Shown in pieces: positions 25,925 through 35,394 of a DNA stretch of 64,000 nt (the first letter of the stretch is position 1; every line of letters starts with the position of its first letter). A program made the translations under genes and the position numbers. The DNA is from Bacteroidetes bacterium GWC2_46_850. Lineage in GTDB: Bacteria > Bacteroidota > Bacteroidia > Bacteroidales > Dysgonomonadaceae. The stretch is from contig MENQ01000011.1 of NCBI GenBank assembly GCA_001768325.1, positions 186,001 to 250,000 of the forward strand, written 5' to 3'. Under the pieces are notes generated by a model that was given only the letters and a program-made list of their open reading frames with translations, was not told the DNA's origin and searched no databases.

Positions 25925-27337
25925 TTAGACCTTCATGAAAAACTTCTTTCTCGCAGCGATGGCACTGACCCACGCTACCAGGAGGGTGACCAGCACAGCC
26001 TGGATGGTCTGGAGCTCAGTTTGGCAACACGCATGCTGGAAGCAGCGAGTGATACCGGAGAGATGCAGCAGGGGAAGAATGAGATTGCTACCTGCAATGT
26101 ATGCCAACATGGCATTTTTGCCGGACCCGCTGAGCAGAAACATTCCTTTCCTGCAATTCAACTGATCAATGAGTATGATGAAGGCGTACAGTGCGAAGAG
26201 AGCCAACCCCGAAGTAAGCAGCAGGTAGCTGAGTGTGGCTGAATCTTTCTTGATGCCCCCGTTGAGTGGTTCGCTCAGATATCCTGCGATCAGTAAAGCA
26301 AGGGTCATGGGCAGTAGCGTCACGAAAACCTTTTTCCAGGGGTGTTCCCACCTTCTGAGTCCTATCAGGAAAAGAGCAATCAACACCAGCGTGAGTAGGA
26401 ACGTGTGATTCATCTCCCGCTGATAGAGACCCACAACCGATGTCACTATCAGTGCGATTGAAGAGAACAGCAACAGCCAGCTGCCTCCTTTCTTGGTGGT
26501 AATGGTCCCGGTAAAAGAACCCGAGAGGACGGCATCGCGTACGACGATACCGGTATGGATACCTGGAATGATGACGAGCAGGTATTTGAGATAATTCCAG
26601 GAAAGGAGCCAGGGAAGAGGGGAGTATTGATAAATTTGTGCGATCCAGTTGTCGCCAGCACGGCCGGAGAGGAAAAAAGCAGCCATCAGTGCAAATGATA
26701 CCCAGAGTGTCTGCTTGTACTTGCGTTGCAGCAGGTAGAGGAGGGATCCTGCCAGTGCGTTGTTGGCGAGTACCATGATGATGATGTCGAAACGTTGCAA
26801 ACGGAAGGTGACCTTGTCGAAATAGTGCAACGTGCCGAAGAGTCCCACCAAAATGAGAATACCAGCTGTTGCCATCAGGGAACGGTGCCGGCTCCACCAA
26901 CCGGAAGAGGGGGAAGCGAAAAGCAGTACCATCCCGGCCATGGCGAGGAGCGCCAGTGGCCATTGGGCACCTTCACCCGCATTCATGACCCAGGGACGTG
27001 CGTGTTGAGAGAGGATGGCAAAGAGTGCGAGGCCTGTAAAACGGAAGATCAGGTCGCGTCCCATCTGCCAGTGTTTGATCCCTTTGTCGACTTTTCCTCC
27101 CAACGAGAAGGGAATGGCGGCCCCCATGCAGAACAGGAAAAATGGAAAGACCAGGTCGACCCAGGTGATGCCGGGCAAATCGGCCTGGAATTGATGAAGG
27201 GGTGGTGGTACTTGGGCATGGTACATCCATCCCGGTAATGCACCACCGAAGGGAATGTTGGCGGAGAAGACCATCATCAGGATAGCCAGGCCACGCAAAG
27301 CGTCGAGTGCTTCAAAACGGTATTTTTTCTCTTTCAT
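25925..27337 (-). CDS. DUF5009/HGSNAT-like membrane acyltransferase
   Basis: A polytopic membrane protein of 470 residues. The ATG at 27337 is preferred over a TTG six codons upstream. It opens with RFEALDALRGLAILMMVFS, the signature of the heparan-alpha-glucosaminide acetyltransferase-like group, then has PGITWVDLVFPFFLFCMGAAIPF and about ten further hydrophobic helices. Lysosomal HGSNAT transfers an acetyl group across the membrane onto terminal glucosamine; the bacterial DUF5009/DUF1624 relatives have not been assigned substrates. In a locus with an AGE epimerase, transmembrane acetylation of a sugar is a reasonable but untested guess. Tight spacing to both neighbours indicates cotranscription. 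Confidence 0.86.
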   Translation of the reverse strand: MKEKKYRFEALDALRGLAILMMVFSANIPFGGALPGWMYHAQVPPPLHQFQADLPGITWVDLVFPFFLFCMGAAIPFSLGGKVDKGIKHWQMGRDLIFRFTGLALFAILSQHARPWVMNAGEGAQWPLALLAMAGMVLLFASPSSGWWSRHRSLMATAGILILVGLFGTLHYFDKVTFRLQRFDIIIMVLANNALAGSLLYLLQRKYKQTLWVSFALMAAFFLSGRAGDNWIAQIYQYSPLPWLLSWNYLKYLLVIIPGIHTGIVVRDAVLSGSFTGTITTKKGGSWLLLFSSIALIVTSVVGLYQREMNHTFLLTLVLIALFLIGLRRWEHPWKKVFVTLLPMTLALLIAGYLSEPLNGGIKKDSATLSYLLLTSGLALFALYAFIILIDQLNCRKGMFLLSGSGKNAMLAYIAGSNLILPLLHLSGITRCFQHACCQTELQTIQAVLVTLLVAWVSAIAARKKFFMKV

Positions 27338-27359
27338 GCTATTTTGTGCTTCCAAACTG

Positions 27360-28475
27360 TCATGGATAAATCTCGTCGGTACGGAAGTCCCATTTCATCA
27401 CCGTGGCAAGGGGACCCAGTAGCTGTGCCGCAATCTTCAGCTGCCCCCGGTATGAAGGATGCCAGTCGGAGCCAAGGTCATCCTCCTGGTTGAGCAAGTT
27501 ATCGGGAAGACCTGCAAAATAAACGTGTTCATCCTTGAGTTGATTCTTGTAGTATTGTGTAAGTTCCTTCACGTAGGAGAAACAGGGCTCGTTAATCATC
27601 GGACCCACTACGCAAAAGATCGGCACATCGCCATGTGCGCTTCTTACCTTAGATATCAACTCCTTGTAGGCTTTCAGGAAGGAATCCCTGTCCGGGTGTG
27701 GAGAGGTGGAGAAATCGTTCGTGCCCAGGTTGATTACGACACAGTCTGTTTTCCATTGATCAAAGTCCCACAATTGCGAGGGGTCATTGTCGAGTGTGCG
27801 ATCGTAACGGCCAGGCATGGTTTCCTTTGGGTCTGACACAGGTTTCTCATCGCCATAATTTCGTACTACTCCTTTTCCGGAGTGAGCAATGAAATGGGCT
27901 TCGGCGTTGAAAGCCCTTGCCAGGATGGCGGCATAGCTCTTGTAGTTGTTTTCGGTTTCGGGCTTAAAACGTTCGTCCCGGTTGCTCCCCTCGGTACCGT
28001 AACCACAAGTGATGGAGTTGCCGATGAACTCGATCCGCCTGTCTGTTTTCCGGCTGGAGGGAAAAACTTCTCCTTTGTCGTCGAGGATGAATCCCATGAA
28101 GCGTGCCTTGCCCATGTCGGCTTCGGTGCGCTTGGTCAGCAGCAGCTCGTGATATGCCGCATCGGCTGTCGGCCGGAAATAGAGTGTGGTGTCATGTGGA
28201 GCACTGAAGACCGATACCAACTCGCCGTCCAAGAACAGGTTGAAGTAGTCTCTCTCTCCTCCCTCGATTCTCAGTCCGATCTGTTGACTTTTGAAACGGC
28301 ATCCGATGGATACTCCCGGCCAGTCGAAAAGAACCGCATGGGGGTTGCTTTTGTCCACACGGCCCATGTAATTGATCGCCGGATGGGTGGGAGGAATCAG
28401 GTTTTGAGCGTGGCCGTTGCCGAAAGACAACAGAAGTGCCAGGAGCAACCATGATTGTATCGTTTTCTTTTTCAT
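27360..28475 (-). CDS. CE2-like carbohydrate esterase (SGNH hydrolase)
   Basis: A 371-residue secreted esterase with signal peptide MKKKTIQSWLLLALLLSFGNGHAQ. The N-terminal jelly-roll (about residues 30-140, INYMGRVD, GVSIGCRFK, DYFNLFLDG) and the C-terminal SGNH domain match carbohydrate esterase family 2. The catalytic serine lies in IEFIGNSITCGYG, the oxyanion residues in VINLGTNDFS, and the D/H pair in GSDWHPSYRGQ. CE2 enzymes remove O-acetyl groups from xylan, glucomannan or peptidoglycan-like glycans. It is 6 bases after the MFS gene and 22 bases before the acyltransferase gene. Confidence 0.88.
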   Translation of the reverse strand: MKKKTIQSWLLLALLLSFGNGHAQNLIPPTHPAINYMGRVDKSNPHAVLFDWPGVSIGCRFKSQQIGLRIEGGERDYFNLFLDGELVSVFSAPHDTTLYFRPTADAAYHELLLTKRTEADMGKARFMGFILDDKGEVFPSSRKTDRRIEFIGNSITCGYGTEGSNRDERFKPETENNYKSYAAILARAFNAEAHFIAHSGKGVVRNYGDEKPVSDPKETMPGRYDRTLDNDPSQLWDFDQWKTDCVVINLGTNDFSTSPHPDRDSFLKAYKELISKVRSAHGDVPIFCVVGPMINEPCFSYVKELTQYYKNQLKDEHVYFAGLPDNLLNQEDDLGSDWHPSYRGQLKIAAQLLGPLATVMKWDFRTDEIYP

Positions 28476-28481
28476 GGGTTC

Positions 28482-29885
28482 TTATCTCTTTTTTAACCAG
28501 AAGCGTTCAATCTCTTCAAGTGATTTTCCTGCAGTCTCCGGCATCATCTTCCAGACGATCAGCATGTAAGGAATACACATGAGAGCAAAGAGGAAGAAAG
28601 TTCCTGCAGGTGTAGCGTTCTCCAGCAGCCAGGGGGTAAGTTGTCCGATCAGGTAGGTGCCAATCCAAAGCGAGAGTCCTGCGATGGACATGGCCAGTCC
28701 ACGAATCTTTGTGGGATACATTTCGGAGAGGAATACAAAGATAACGGCACTGATGGAGCCGGCGGTGAAGAAGATGTATGCCAGAAAGCAGCCTAGCAGG
28801 AAGAGGCTGGTCATCCCCCAGGCCTCTCCCTTGAGAAAGTAGAGCCCGATTAGGATGAGGGAGAGAATCATGCCGGTTACGCCGATGTATACCAGCTTCT
28901 TGCGTCCCACCTTGTCGATAATGAGCAGCGCCAGCACCGTGGTACCCATGTTCACCACACCAATGAGGGACTGGTAGAAGAGAGAATCATCGCTGGATAG
29001 ACCACTGGTTTCAAAGATGGAAGGACCATAGTAGAGGACGGCGTTCACTCCCATGAATTGTCCCAGGATAGCGATGGCGGATCCGATCAGTACGGCACGG
29101 AAGATGCCGGGCGAGAACAGCAGCTTGCGGTCAGATTTTCCTTCCGAATTGAGCATTGCCCGCGTATCGTTGATCTGGCTCTCCACCACTGTGCTATCTC
29201 CGTAAATCTTCGAAAAGATAAGGGCCGCATGCTCTTCCCTTCTTTTGACAATGAGCCAGCGTGGACTTTCGGGAATGAAGAAAATTATGAGGAAGAAAAG
29301 TAGTGCGGGCAATGTCTCTGCACCCAGCATGCCTCTCCATATCTCCGTCCCAAAGATCTTCGTCAGCAAGGGGTTGGATGAGATAAAGCCAGCAGACTGT
29401 TCCAGCAGATAGTAGTTCATCAGGTAGGCACCTAGGAAGCCGACGGTGACTGCCAACTGATAGAGGGATACCATCCGTCCACGGTGGGAGGCTGGTGATA
29501 CCTCAGAGATGTAAAGAGGGCAGACGATGGAAACGATGCCAATGCCGATACCACCGACGATGCGAAAGATGACCAGCTGATCGAGGTTGGCCGAAATGGC
29601 ACAGCCCGCAGCAGATACCGTAAAGAGAATGGCTGAGAGGATCATGGTCCATTTCCTTCCAAAGCGGTCGCTCAGCGCCCCGGCGAAGATCACCCCGGAG
29701 ATGGAACCTACCAGGGCACATCCCACGTACCAACCGCTTTGGAGGGTGGTGAGCTGGAACTGTGAAGACACTTGTGAGACGGTGCCTGAGATGACCGCCG
29801 TGTCGTAGCCGAAAAGAAAACCTCCCAGGGCGGCTACAACTGACAGGAAAGAGACGTAGAGGATGTTGTTTTTTTTCTGCATCAT
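28482..29885 (-). CDS. Sugar porter-family MFS transporter
   Basis: A 467-residue inner-membrane symporter with twelve helices. Sugar-porter motifs are complete: GGFLFGYDTAVISG in helix 1, DRFGRKW in loop 2-3, PLYISEVSPASHRGRMV after helix 4, PESPRWLIVKRREEHA in the central loop, GxNAVLYYGPSIFE in helix 7, and PETAGKSLEEIERFW at the end. It resembles bacterial XylE/GlcP-type carriers for a monosaccharide. It would bring the sugar released by the locus into the cytoplasm. It begins 10 bases after the DUF4434 stop. Specificity cannot be read from sequence. Confidence 0.93.
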   Translation of the reverse strand: MMQKKNNILYVSFLSVVAALGGFLFGYDTAVISGTVSQVSSQFQLTTLQSGWYVGCALVGSISGVIFAGALSDRFGRKWTMILSAILFTVSAAGCAISANLDQLVIFRIVGGIGIGIVSIVCPLYISEVSPASHRGRMVSLYQLAVTVGFLGAYLMNYYLLEQSAGFISSNPLLTKIFGTEIWRGMLGAETLPALLFFLIIFFIPESPRWLIVKRREEHAALIFSKIYGDSTVVESQINDTRAMLNSEGKSDRKLLFSPGIFRAVLIGSAIAILGQFMGVNAVLYYGPSIFETSGLSSDDSLFYQSLIGVVNMGTTVLALLIIDKVGRKKLVYIGVTGMILSLILIGLYFLKGEAWGMTSLFLLGCFLAYIFFTAGSISAVIFVFLSEMYPTKIRGLAMSIAGLSLWIGTYLIGQLTPWLLENATPAGTFFLFALMCIPYMLIVWKMMPETAGKSLEEIERFWLKKR

Positions 29886-29894
29886 ACTGCTTGC

Positions 29895-31016
29895 TTAAAG
29901 GTTGAAATATTCCCTGTATCGGTTGTAGAGATGCCCAGCCTGAATATAGGCCGACTGGGGACTCATAAAGTGAGAGAACTCGAAGGTGATCGCCTTGACG
30001 TAGTTGGCCCGCTTGGCAGCCTCCAGCTTAAGGCGTAGCTTATCGAACTTGATGGGGAGGAACTTGATTGGCATGTCCCGGTCAAATGTCTCGGCATTGG
30101 TCCAGCATTCCATGCCATAGCGGTCTGCCAGCTTCTTATTCACTTCGAAGAAGGCATCCAGTTCGTTGTAGTCGATGTGTCCATCCTGGAAGGCGACGGC
30201 ATCTACCACCTCGTGGATGCCGGCAAAGATTTCGTCCCATTCCTTCTCGTGCTGCTGTACCGATACCGCCTCCTCTTTCGAGAGAGTGGAACCGCTTGCT
30301 GCGACAGCTTTCTTGCCGTCGATCCAGGGAGAGATAAAAGTGGGAAGACCTCCTGATACATCTTTGCATTGCTTACCCATGGCATGAAAGGCTCCGATAG
30401 CACCTTTGGTGGCACGACTGATCTCACCGCTGACATACCATCCGCCGAAGCTTTTGTACTTCTCACCGTAGTTTTTCCACACCTCATCGATCACATATCG
30501 GTTGTCCTCGATCTCATGGCTCATATCACCTGTAGCCCAATAGTGACCGGAATCGTACAGACCAAAATAAAACTTCATGCCATGCTTCTCGGCCAGACGT
30601 AAGAAGAGATCTACCAGATCCACAGAAGGCATGTAGCAGCCCTTGTCCAGCAGATATTTTGAAGGATAGGTGATAAATTTCTTGTAACCCGACCGGATCA
30701 TGATTACCGTATCGATGCCGATAGCTTTCATGTATTGAAAATCAAGATCCCATTCTGCTTCTCCCCAGTTTTGGTGGGGAATGTCATGAGAGATCTCATC
30801 GAGGAAGGCCCCGGTGATCTGCAGACCGTTATTTTTGGGTACGATCAGCGTGCTCTTTAGTGACTCATCTTTCCGCACTGAGCCCGGTGAGTTGGTGGTA
30901 GCACCCTGACGGTTGTTGCCAGTACAGGCAGCCAAACTAGATGTGACGGCAATAGATGCGCCCGCGAGTGCTGTTTTTTTGATAAAATCGCGACGGTTGT
31001 TCTTTTCTGTATGCAT
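29895..31016 (-). CDS. DUF4434 protein, Tat lipoprotein (paralogue A)
   Basis: A 373-residue protein of the DUF4434 family, a TIM-barrel group with similarity to glycoside hydrolases. The N-terminus NNRRDFIKKTALAGAS...SLAAC combines a twin-arginine signal with a lipobox, so it is exported folded and lipid-anchored. The conserved core FLDEISHDIPHQNWGEAEW, VIMIRSGYKKF, FYFGLYDSGHYW, GGWYVSGEISR, VSVQQHEKEWDEI and CWTNAETFDRDMPI is shared with the paralogue at 43710-44798. Two acidic positions, E of SGEISR and E of NAETFDRD, are retained in both and are candidate catalytic residues. No natural substrate is known for the family. Confidence 0.87.
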   Translation of the reverse strand: MHTEKNNRRDFIKKTALAGASIAVTSSLAACTGNNRQGATTNSPGSVRKDESLKSTLIVPKNNGLQITGAFLDEISHDIPHQNWGEAEWDLDFQYMKAIGIDTVIMIRSGYKKFITYPSKYLLDKGCYMPSVDLVDLFLRLAEKHGMKFYFGLYDSGHYWATGDMSHEIEDNRYVIDEVWKNYGEKYKSFGGWYVSGEISRATKGAIGAFHAMGKQCKDVSGGLPTFISPWIDGKKAVAASGSTLSKEEAVSVQQHEKEWDEIFAGIHEVVDAVAFQDGHIDYNELDAFFEVNKKLADRYGMECWTNAETFDRDMPIKFLPIKFDKLRLKLEAAKRANYVKAITFEFSHFMSPQSAYIQAGHLYNRYREYFNL

Positions 31017-31069
31017 TTCGGTCGATGTTATGATATTTTTTTTGTTGTACTACCTTTTTTTTAATAAAC

Positions 31070-32542
31070 TCAGCGTTTGATGGTCTCCCTGTAAACGTTG
31101 CCAAAAGGATCTTTAGCAACGATGGTTATATCGGAATTACTCTTCAAGGGAGTAGCCCGAAAGAGATGATCGGTCTTCTCGGGTGCTATCCAGCTGAATT
31201 CGAGCTTTTCTTTGTCGCTATATGCTTTCTCCACTTCCGGATCGAGTCCCTCGAAACGGTTCATTGCACCCATGTCGACGCCATCTTCTTGCCATTGCAC
31301 CTGCCAGTTTTTGTCCCAGTTCCAGATATTAACCACCACATCGTTACCGTAGTTGACGGTTGTGCCGGGGGCATAAATCCGCATCTGATGATCGCGTGGT
31401 TTCCCCACGCTCTTGAAGTACCAGCTCACTTCTGTACCGTCGATCTCGTAGACACCGTATCCCACGGGAGTGCCATCCAGACAGTAGTCGCCTTGCCACC
31501 AGGCACCCGATACGGCACCTGTGTTGTGTTCATAGAGCTTATCCGCGTGGATGATGTTGCGGTTGTAGTGCATATGCCCTGTGAAAAGATGCACATTATA
31601 GGGTTTAAGCATCTCGAAAAGGGAAGAGATGTTGATGGTTTGTGCACTAATCTCACGTGAATTGTAACGGAAGGGTTGAACCTCCTCATCGAGACGAGCG
31701 GGGATATGCATAGAAAGCATGATGGTGGATCCTTCCGGCACCTGTGCCAGGTCCTGTTCAAGCCACGCAAAAGTCTTTTCATCGATATATCCTATATAGA
31801 AATAATCCCTGCCCACATAGAAAACATTGTTCAGTACCACATAGTGTATCTTCCCCCTATTGAAGGAATAATGGTCGGGTCCAAAGTTCTTCTCGTAGCG
31901 TTTTGTTGAGGTTTCGGTGCTGCGCCCGCCATACTGAAGATCATGATTACCCGGCAGGCGGTAGAAGGGAATACCGGCGCGACTTACTTGCTCGACATAA
32001 AGGGGATAGAGCTCTGGCTTGTCGCCCACCAGGTCGCCGCAGTCGATACCCAGGATATCCCTGTCAGGGTACGTTTCTTTTAACTGCAGCATGTCATCCA
32101 CAACCCCTGAATAACGCAAAAAGTTCTCTTTTTTGTGGAATTGAGGGTCCGCGGTCACCAGCAGCAGCTGACGGGTGTCGTCCTGGGGGTTTTTCCTTAA
32201 AGGAAAATCATAGTGTGCTCTTCCTTTTTCTAACAGAATGTAAAAGAGGGGTACTTGCATCTCCTCTGCCGGCAGGTAACCTGCCGGCGTGGAGATGTAG
32301 ATAAACTTCGCATCCTGGTGAGGAGTCAACCTGTAGTGACCGTCGCTATCGGTTGTGACACATTGGTAACCGTCGGTCACCACAACGTTTGGCAATCCCA
32401 CCTCTTGGAATTTCACCTTCCCTTCCACCGCGGCCGCAGCAACATTACCAGGGAGGCCACACAAAAGGAGGAGCAGCAACGAAGCAATGAGGGTGAGAAG
32501 GCTGCGGCTGTATATCGTTTTGTCTAAAGAGGTGTGATTCAT
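31070..32542 (-). CDS. Exported metallophosphoesterase (calcineurin-like, with N and C Ig-like domains)
   Basis: A 490-residue exported phosphoesterase. The ATG at 32542 is chosen; the in-frame upstream codon is GTG. After a signal peptide (LLTLIASLLLLLLCGLPGNVAAA) comes a small CarboxypepD-like domain (VEGKVKFQEVGLPNVVVTD, residues 45-110). The catalytic domain has the five calcineurin blocks: TADPQFH, GIDCGDLVGD, LPGNHDLQY, MLSMHIPAR and FTGHMHYN. A C-terminal domain from about residue 360 follows, as in MetallophosN/MetallophosC proteins of Bacteroidota. The metal ligands are complete. A phosphate ester on a glycan is the likely substrate. It starts 4 bases after the GHL10 stop. Confidence 0.9.
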   Translation of the reverse strand: MNHTSLDKTIYSRSLLTLIASLLLLLLCGLPGNVAAAAVEGKVKFQEVGLPNVVVTDGYQCVTTDSDGHYRLTPHQDAKFIYISTPAGYLPAEEMQVPLFYILLEKGRAHYDFPLRKNPQDDTRQLLLVTADPQFHKKENFLRYSGVVDDMLQLKETYPDRDILGIDCGDLVGDKPELYPLYVEQVSRAGIPFYRLPGNHDLQYGGRSTETSTKRYEKNFGPDHYSFNRGKIHYVVLNNVFYVGRDYFYIGYIDEKTFAWLEQDLAQVPEGSTIMLSMHIPARLDEEVQPFRYNSREISAQTINISSLFEMLKPYNVHLFTGHMHYNRNIIHADKLYEHNTGAVSGAWWQGDYCLDGTPVGYGVYEIDGTEVSWYFKSVGKPRDHQMRIYAPGTTVNYGNDVVVNIWNWDKNWQVQWQEDGVDMGAMNRFEGLDPEVEKAYSDKEKLEFSWIAPEKTDHLFRATPLKSNSDITIVAKDPFGNVYRETIKR

Positions 32543-32546
32543 CGTC

Positions 32547-33890
32547 TTATTCACTTATGGCACCACCTTCACGCATTCCTTTCTCCACATAGTCCCACAT
32601 GTTCTTTTCGATGATGTGTACGATGTCGAAGATCATTAGCCCGTCGGAGGTGGCCAGGTTCATCTTGATCGACTCGGTAAGACCGGCCGGATTGTCATAG
32701 AACTGATCGGCCAGGATGCCACCGTAAAACTTGTTGCCATCGAGAATCGTTTTCAGGTTCTGATTCGATCCCTCCACGCAATACCAGATGCTCTTCTGAC
32801 CCCACATGTCGGTTTCGTTCTTCACCTCAGGGTTCTCTTTCTGATATTCTTCGATGGTAATGGTGGTGTAGTAGTTGCCTACCGTGAACAGGTCGAGTAG
32901 CTCTGCATAGCCCTGTTCCTTATAATTGGGGCTGGCCCAGTCGTAATCGGCTGAAGGATCGTAGTTTTTGCTGGCGAAGTTGACTCCCACTTCGAAGTAA
33001 GAGGGATACCATGCTCCGGTGTAGGTGCCGAAGGAAATCTCCGGATTTACCTCTTTGACCACCTTCTTGGCCTTTGCCATGAAGTTGTAAATGACGGAGG
33101 CTCGCCACTCAAACCATTGTAGAAAGTATTTTCCTCTTTCGGGATAGAAGTTGCCCTGCTCATCCTTCTTCCAGCGATAGATGTCGTCAGGAAACAGATC
33201 CAGTTCTTTACCGAGGTAGGTTTCAAATTTTCTGCGTGACAGGTCTGAAAAATCGGCTGTGAATCCGTCGTAGCGTACTCTGTCGAGGATGATGCCATCC
33301 AGTTCGGGATATTTTTCCACAATTTCGCGGAAGATATTCAGAATGTATTCCTGGTACTCTTCATTGATGGGATTTACCATTGCCGAATACTTGTTTTTCT
33401 CCTCTGTGATAGAGATGAACTTCACCTCTTCGTTCGGTGGATAGACAATTGTGGCCCATTCGGCCTTGCCTCCCTCATAAATAGGCCCTTCGTCCATGTA
33501 ATTGTGACCTGCCACGAAGGTATTGAGGGATGCCTGCACTTTTAAGCCTAGCTTGTGTGCCTTTTCGATGTAATATCCCAGGTAGTCGAAGGTATACTGG
33601 ACTTCTTTACCCTTCCACTCGGTAAGCAACGGAGCATATTCGCTCTGGTATAGCAGATGGCCCGAGATGGGGCGGACATCTACTACAATATCGGTGAATC
33701 CCAGGTCCTTCAGCTTTTCCAGATAATAGTCAATGGTGTCCTTGTTGTTAAAACGTTCGATGTTGGCTGTGGCATCTATCCACATCAGTTTGGGTGCAAC
33801 ATTTGTTATTTCTTTCTTGCTGTCGTTGTTGCAGGAGAAGAAGCTCACAATGATTAAGAAGGATAAAAGTAAATTGGTGATATTATTCAT
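32547..33890 (-). CDS. GHL10-family glycosylhydrolase-like lipoprotein (copy A)
   Basis: A 447-residue lipoprotein (lipobox SFFSC) of the glycosylhydrolase-like 10 (DUF187, PF02638) family. It has the TIM-barrel marks WIDATANIERF, DLGFTDIVVDVRPISGH, GLKVQASLNTF, ELDGIILDRVRYDGF and FGTYTGAWYPSYFEVGVNFAS. The DRVRYDG block with the later acidic residues is the likely active-site region. It shares most motifs with the next gene upstream (33953-35347), so the two arose by tandem duplication and then diverged considerably. Family members occur in many polysaccharide loci, but activity is rarely proven. Confidence 0.85.
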   Translation of the reverse strand: MNNITNLLLSFLIIVSFFSCNNDSKKEITNVAPKLMWIDATANIERFNNKDTIDYYLEKLKDLGFTDIVVDVRPISGHLLYQSEYAPLLTEWKGKEVQYTFDYLGYYIEKAHKLGLKVQASLNTFVAGHNYMDEGPIYEGGKAEWATIVYPPNEEVKFISITEEKNKYSAMVNPINEEYQEYILNIFREIVEKYPELDGIILDRVRYDGFTADFSDLSRRKFETYLGKELDLFPDDIYRWKKDEQGNFYPERGKYFLQWFEWRASVIYNFMAKAKKVVKEVNPEISFGTYTGAWYPSYFEVGVNFASKNYDPSADYDWASPNYKEQGYAELLDLFTVGNYYTTITIEEYQKENPEVKNETDMWGQKSIWYCVEGSNQNLKTILDGNKFYGGILADQFYDNPAGLTESIKMNLATSDGLMIFDIVHIIEKNMWDYVEKGMREGGAISE

Positions 33891-33952
33891 TTTTCTAAAA
33901 TTGTCTGTTTATAAATTCTCTATTTGTAAATCATATTTTGAAGGAGGAGGAA

Positions 33953-35347
33953 TTACTTGTTTCCGACAGCGAGGTCGATTCCCTGCTTGGCATATTGCCA
34001 CTGGTTGGCTATTTTCAGGTGGATCATGTCGAACAGGAAGTAGCCGTCGCACTCGTCCATACAGGCTTTTACCGATTCCACAATGGCCTGGTTTTCCTGC
34101 TGCTGGGAGGCTTGGTTGTTGCTGTCCCAGTTTCCCACATCGGGTCCAGCGACAACAATTGGTCCATCTTTGATCTTATCCTTGGCCAGCCTGGAGAAAC
34201 CCTGCATGCTCCATTCTGAAGTTCCATAGACCCGCAGAGGAGAAGCATAAGCACCGATCAGTATCTGGTCCATCAGTGCAGCATAACCGTAATCTTTGTA
34301 TTTGGGGGTTGCCCACTTGTAGGTCAGACTGGGGTTGTATCGATCGCTGGCCCAGTTGACACCGACTTCGTAGTAAGTAGAATACCAGCCACCCACATAG
34401 ACACCAAACAGGATGTCAGGGTTGACAGATTTTACCGCACTCTTTGCTTTTTCCATAAAGTCGTGGATTACCTTTGCCCTAAATTCAAGCCACTTGGTGA
34501 AATAGGGGGGATAAGTGGTCAGGGCCATGACTTGCTGCATGGTTGCCCCGGGGGGTACAATATCGCCCGGGAAACTGCTCAATTTCACATTACCGAGGTA
34601 GCTTTCGAATTTTCTTCGGCTCAGCTCAGAGAAATCCGACTGCATGCCGTCGAAGCGTCCCCTGTCTAGTATGATGCCATCGAGGTCGTACTTGGCCAGA
34701 TCCTTCAAAAGATCACACAGATAGGTTTGCACCTCCTCGTTGGTGGGGTTGAAAAACTTGGTACCTCCTCCCGCATCCATCGTGTTGGTGATGCCGATGG
34801 AAAGGTTCTCGGAGGTAGCCCAATCCTTTTTGGATGCATCGCGATAGAGGATACCCTGGCTTCCCAGTCCACTGCTGTGTCCACCCACCATGGTGTTGAA
34901 TCCGGCATGCACCTTTAAATCCAGTTTGTGTCCTTCCTCGATGAATGCCTGCAGATAATCCCAGGTCGCGGAGCGTTCTACTTTGGAATAGACTCCGTTT
35001 ACCCAAGCCCCCAGCCACTGTACCTTCGCCGAACCTGGTACAGAGGAATTGTAGAGGATGTCGCCCGAGGTGGGGCGTATATCCACGACAACATCTGTGA
35101 AACCTGCATCCTTAGCCAGCTTCAGATCACGCGTAATGTTCTCTCTGCTGTTCGCAAAGTCGGGAAAGTTCGCTGCCGCATCGATCCATATATAACGTGG
35201 TTTCTCTGCATTATCCTTGGGAGGATCCGGGAACTCGTATCCAGGATCCGGATTATCGTTGCCATTGCAGGCGACTGACAGGAAAAGCCAGCCGAAGAGC
35301 AGTGTAGATGCGATAACTGTATAAAAATGAGGTTTCTTTTTTGTCAT
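33953..35347 (-). CDS. GHL10-family glycosylhydrolase-like lipoprotein (copy B)
   Basis: A 464-residue lipoprotein (lipobox LSVACN). It carries the same TIM-barrel blocks as its downstream neighbour: YIWIDAAANFPDF, DAGFTDVVVDIRPTSGD, LKVHAGFNTMVGGH, LDGIILDRGRFDGMQSDFSELSRRKFESYLG and FGVYVGGWYSTYYEVGVNWAS. The DRGRFDG variant retains the aspartates and arginine of copy A. It is slightly longer because of an insertion between residues 240 and 270. Different substrate loops in two adjacent copies suggest successive cleavage of two linkages. It lies 47 bases after the ADP-ribosylglycohydrolase-family gene in the same direction. Confidence 0.85.
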   Translation of the reverse strand: MTKKKPHFYTVIASTLLFGWLFLSVACNGNDNPDPGYEFPDPPKDNAEKPRYIWIDAAANFPDFANSRENITRDLKLAKDAGFTDVVVDIRPTSGDILYNSSVPGSAKVQWLGAWVNGVYSKVERSATWDYLQAFIEEGHKLDLKVHAGFNTMVGGHSSGLGSQGILYRDASKKDWATSENLSIGITNTMDAGGGTKFFNPTNEEVQTYLCDLLKDLAKYDLDGIILDRGRFDGMQSDFSELSRRKFESYLGNVKLSSFPGDIVPPGATMQQVMALTTYPPYFTKWLEFRAKVIHDFMEKAKSAVKSVNPDILFGVYVGGWYSTYYEVGVNWASDRYNPSLTYKWATPKYKDYGYAALMDQILIGAYASPLRVYGTSEWSMQGFSRLAKDKIKDGPIVVAGPDVGNWDSNNQASQQQENQAIVESVKACMDECDGYFLFDMIHLKIANQWQYAKQGIDLAVGNK

Positions 35348-35394
35348 GTGATGTAATCTTTGTGATGATTGCTGAATTTCGACTTCTCATGCTT

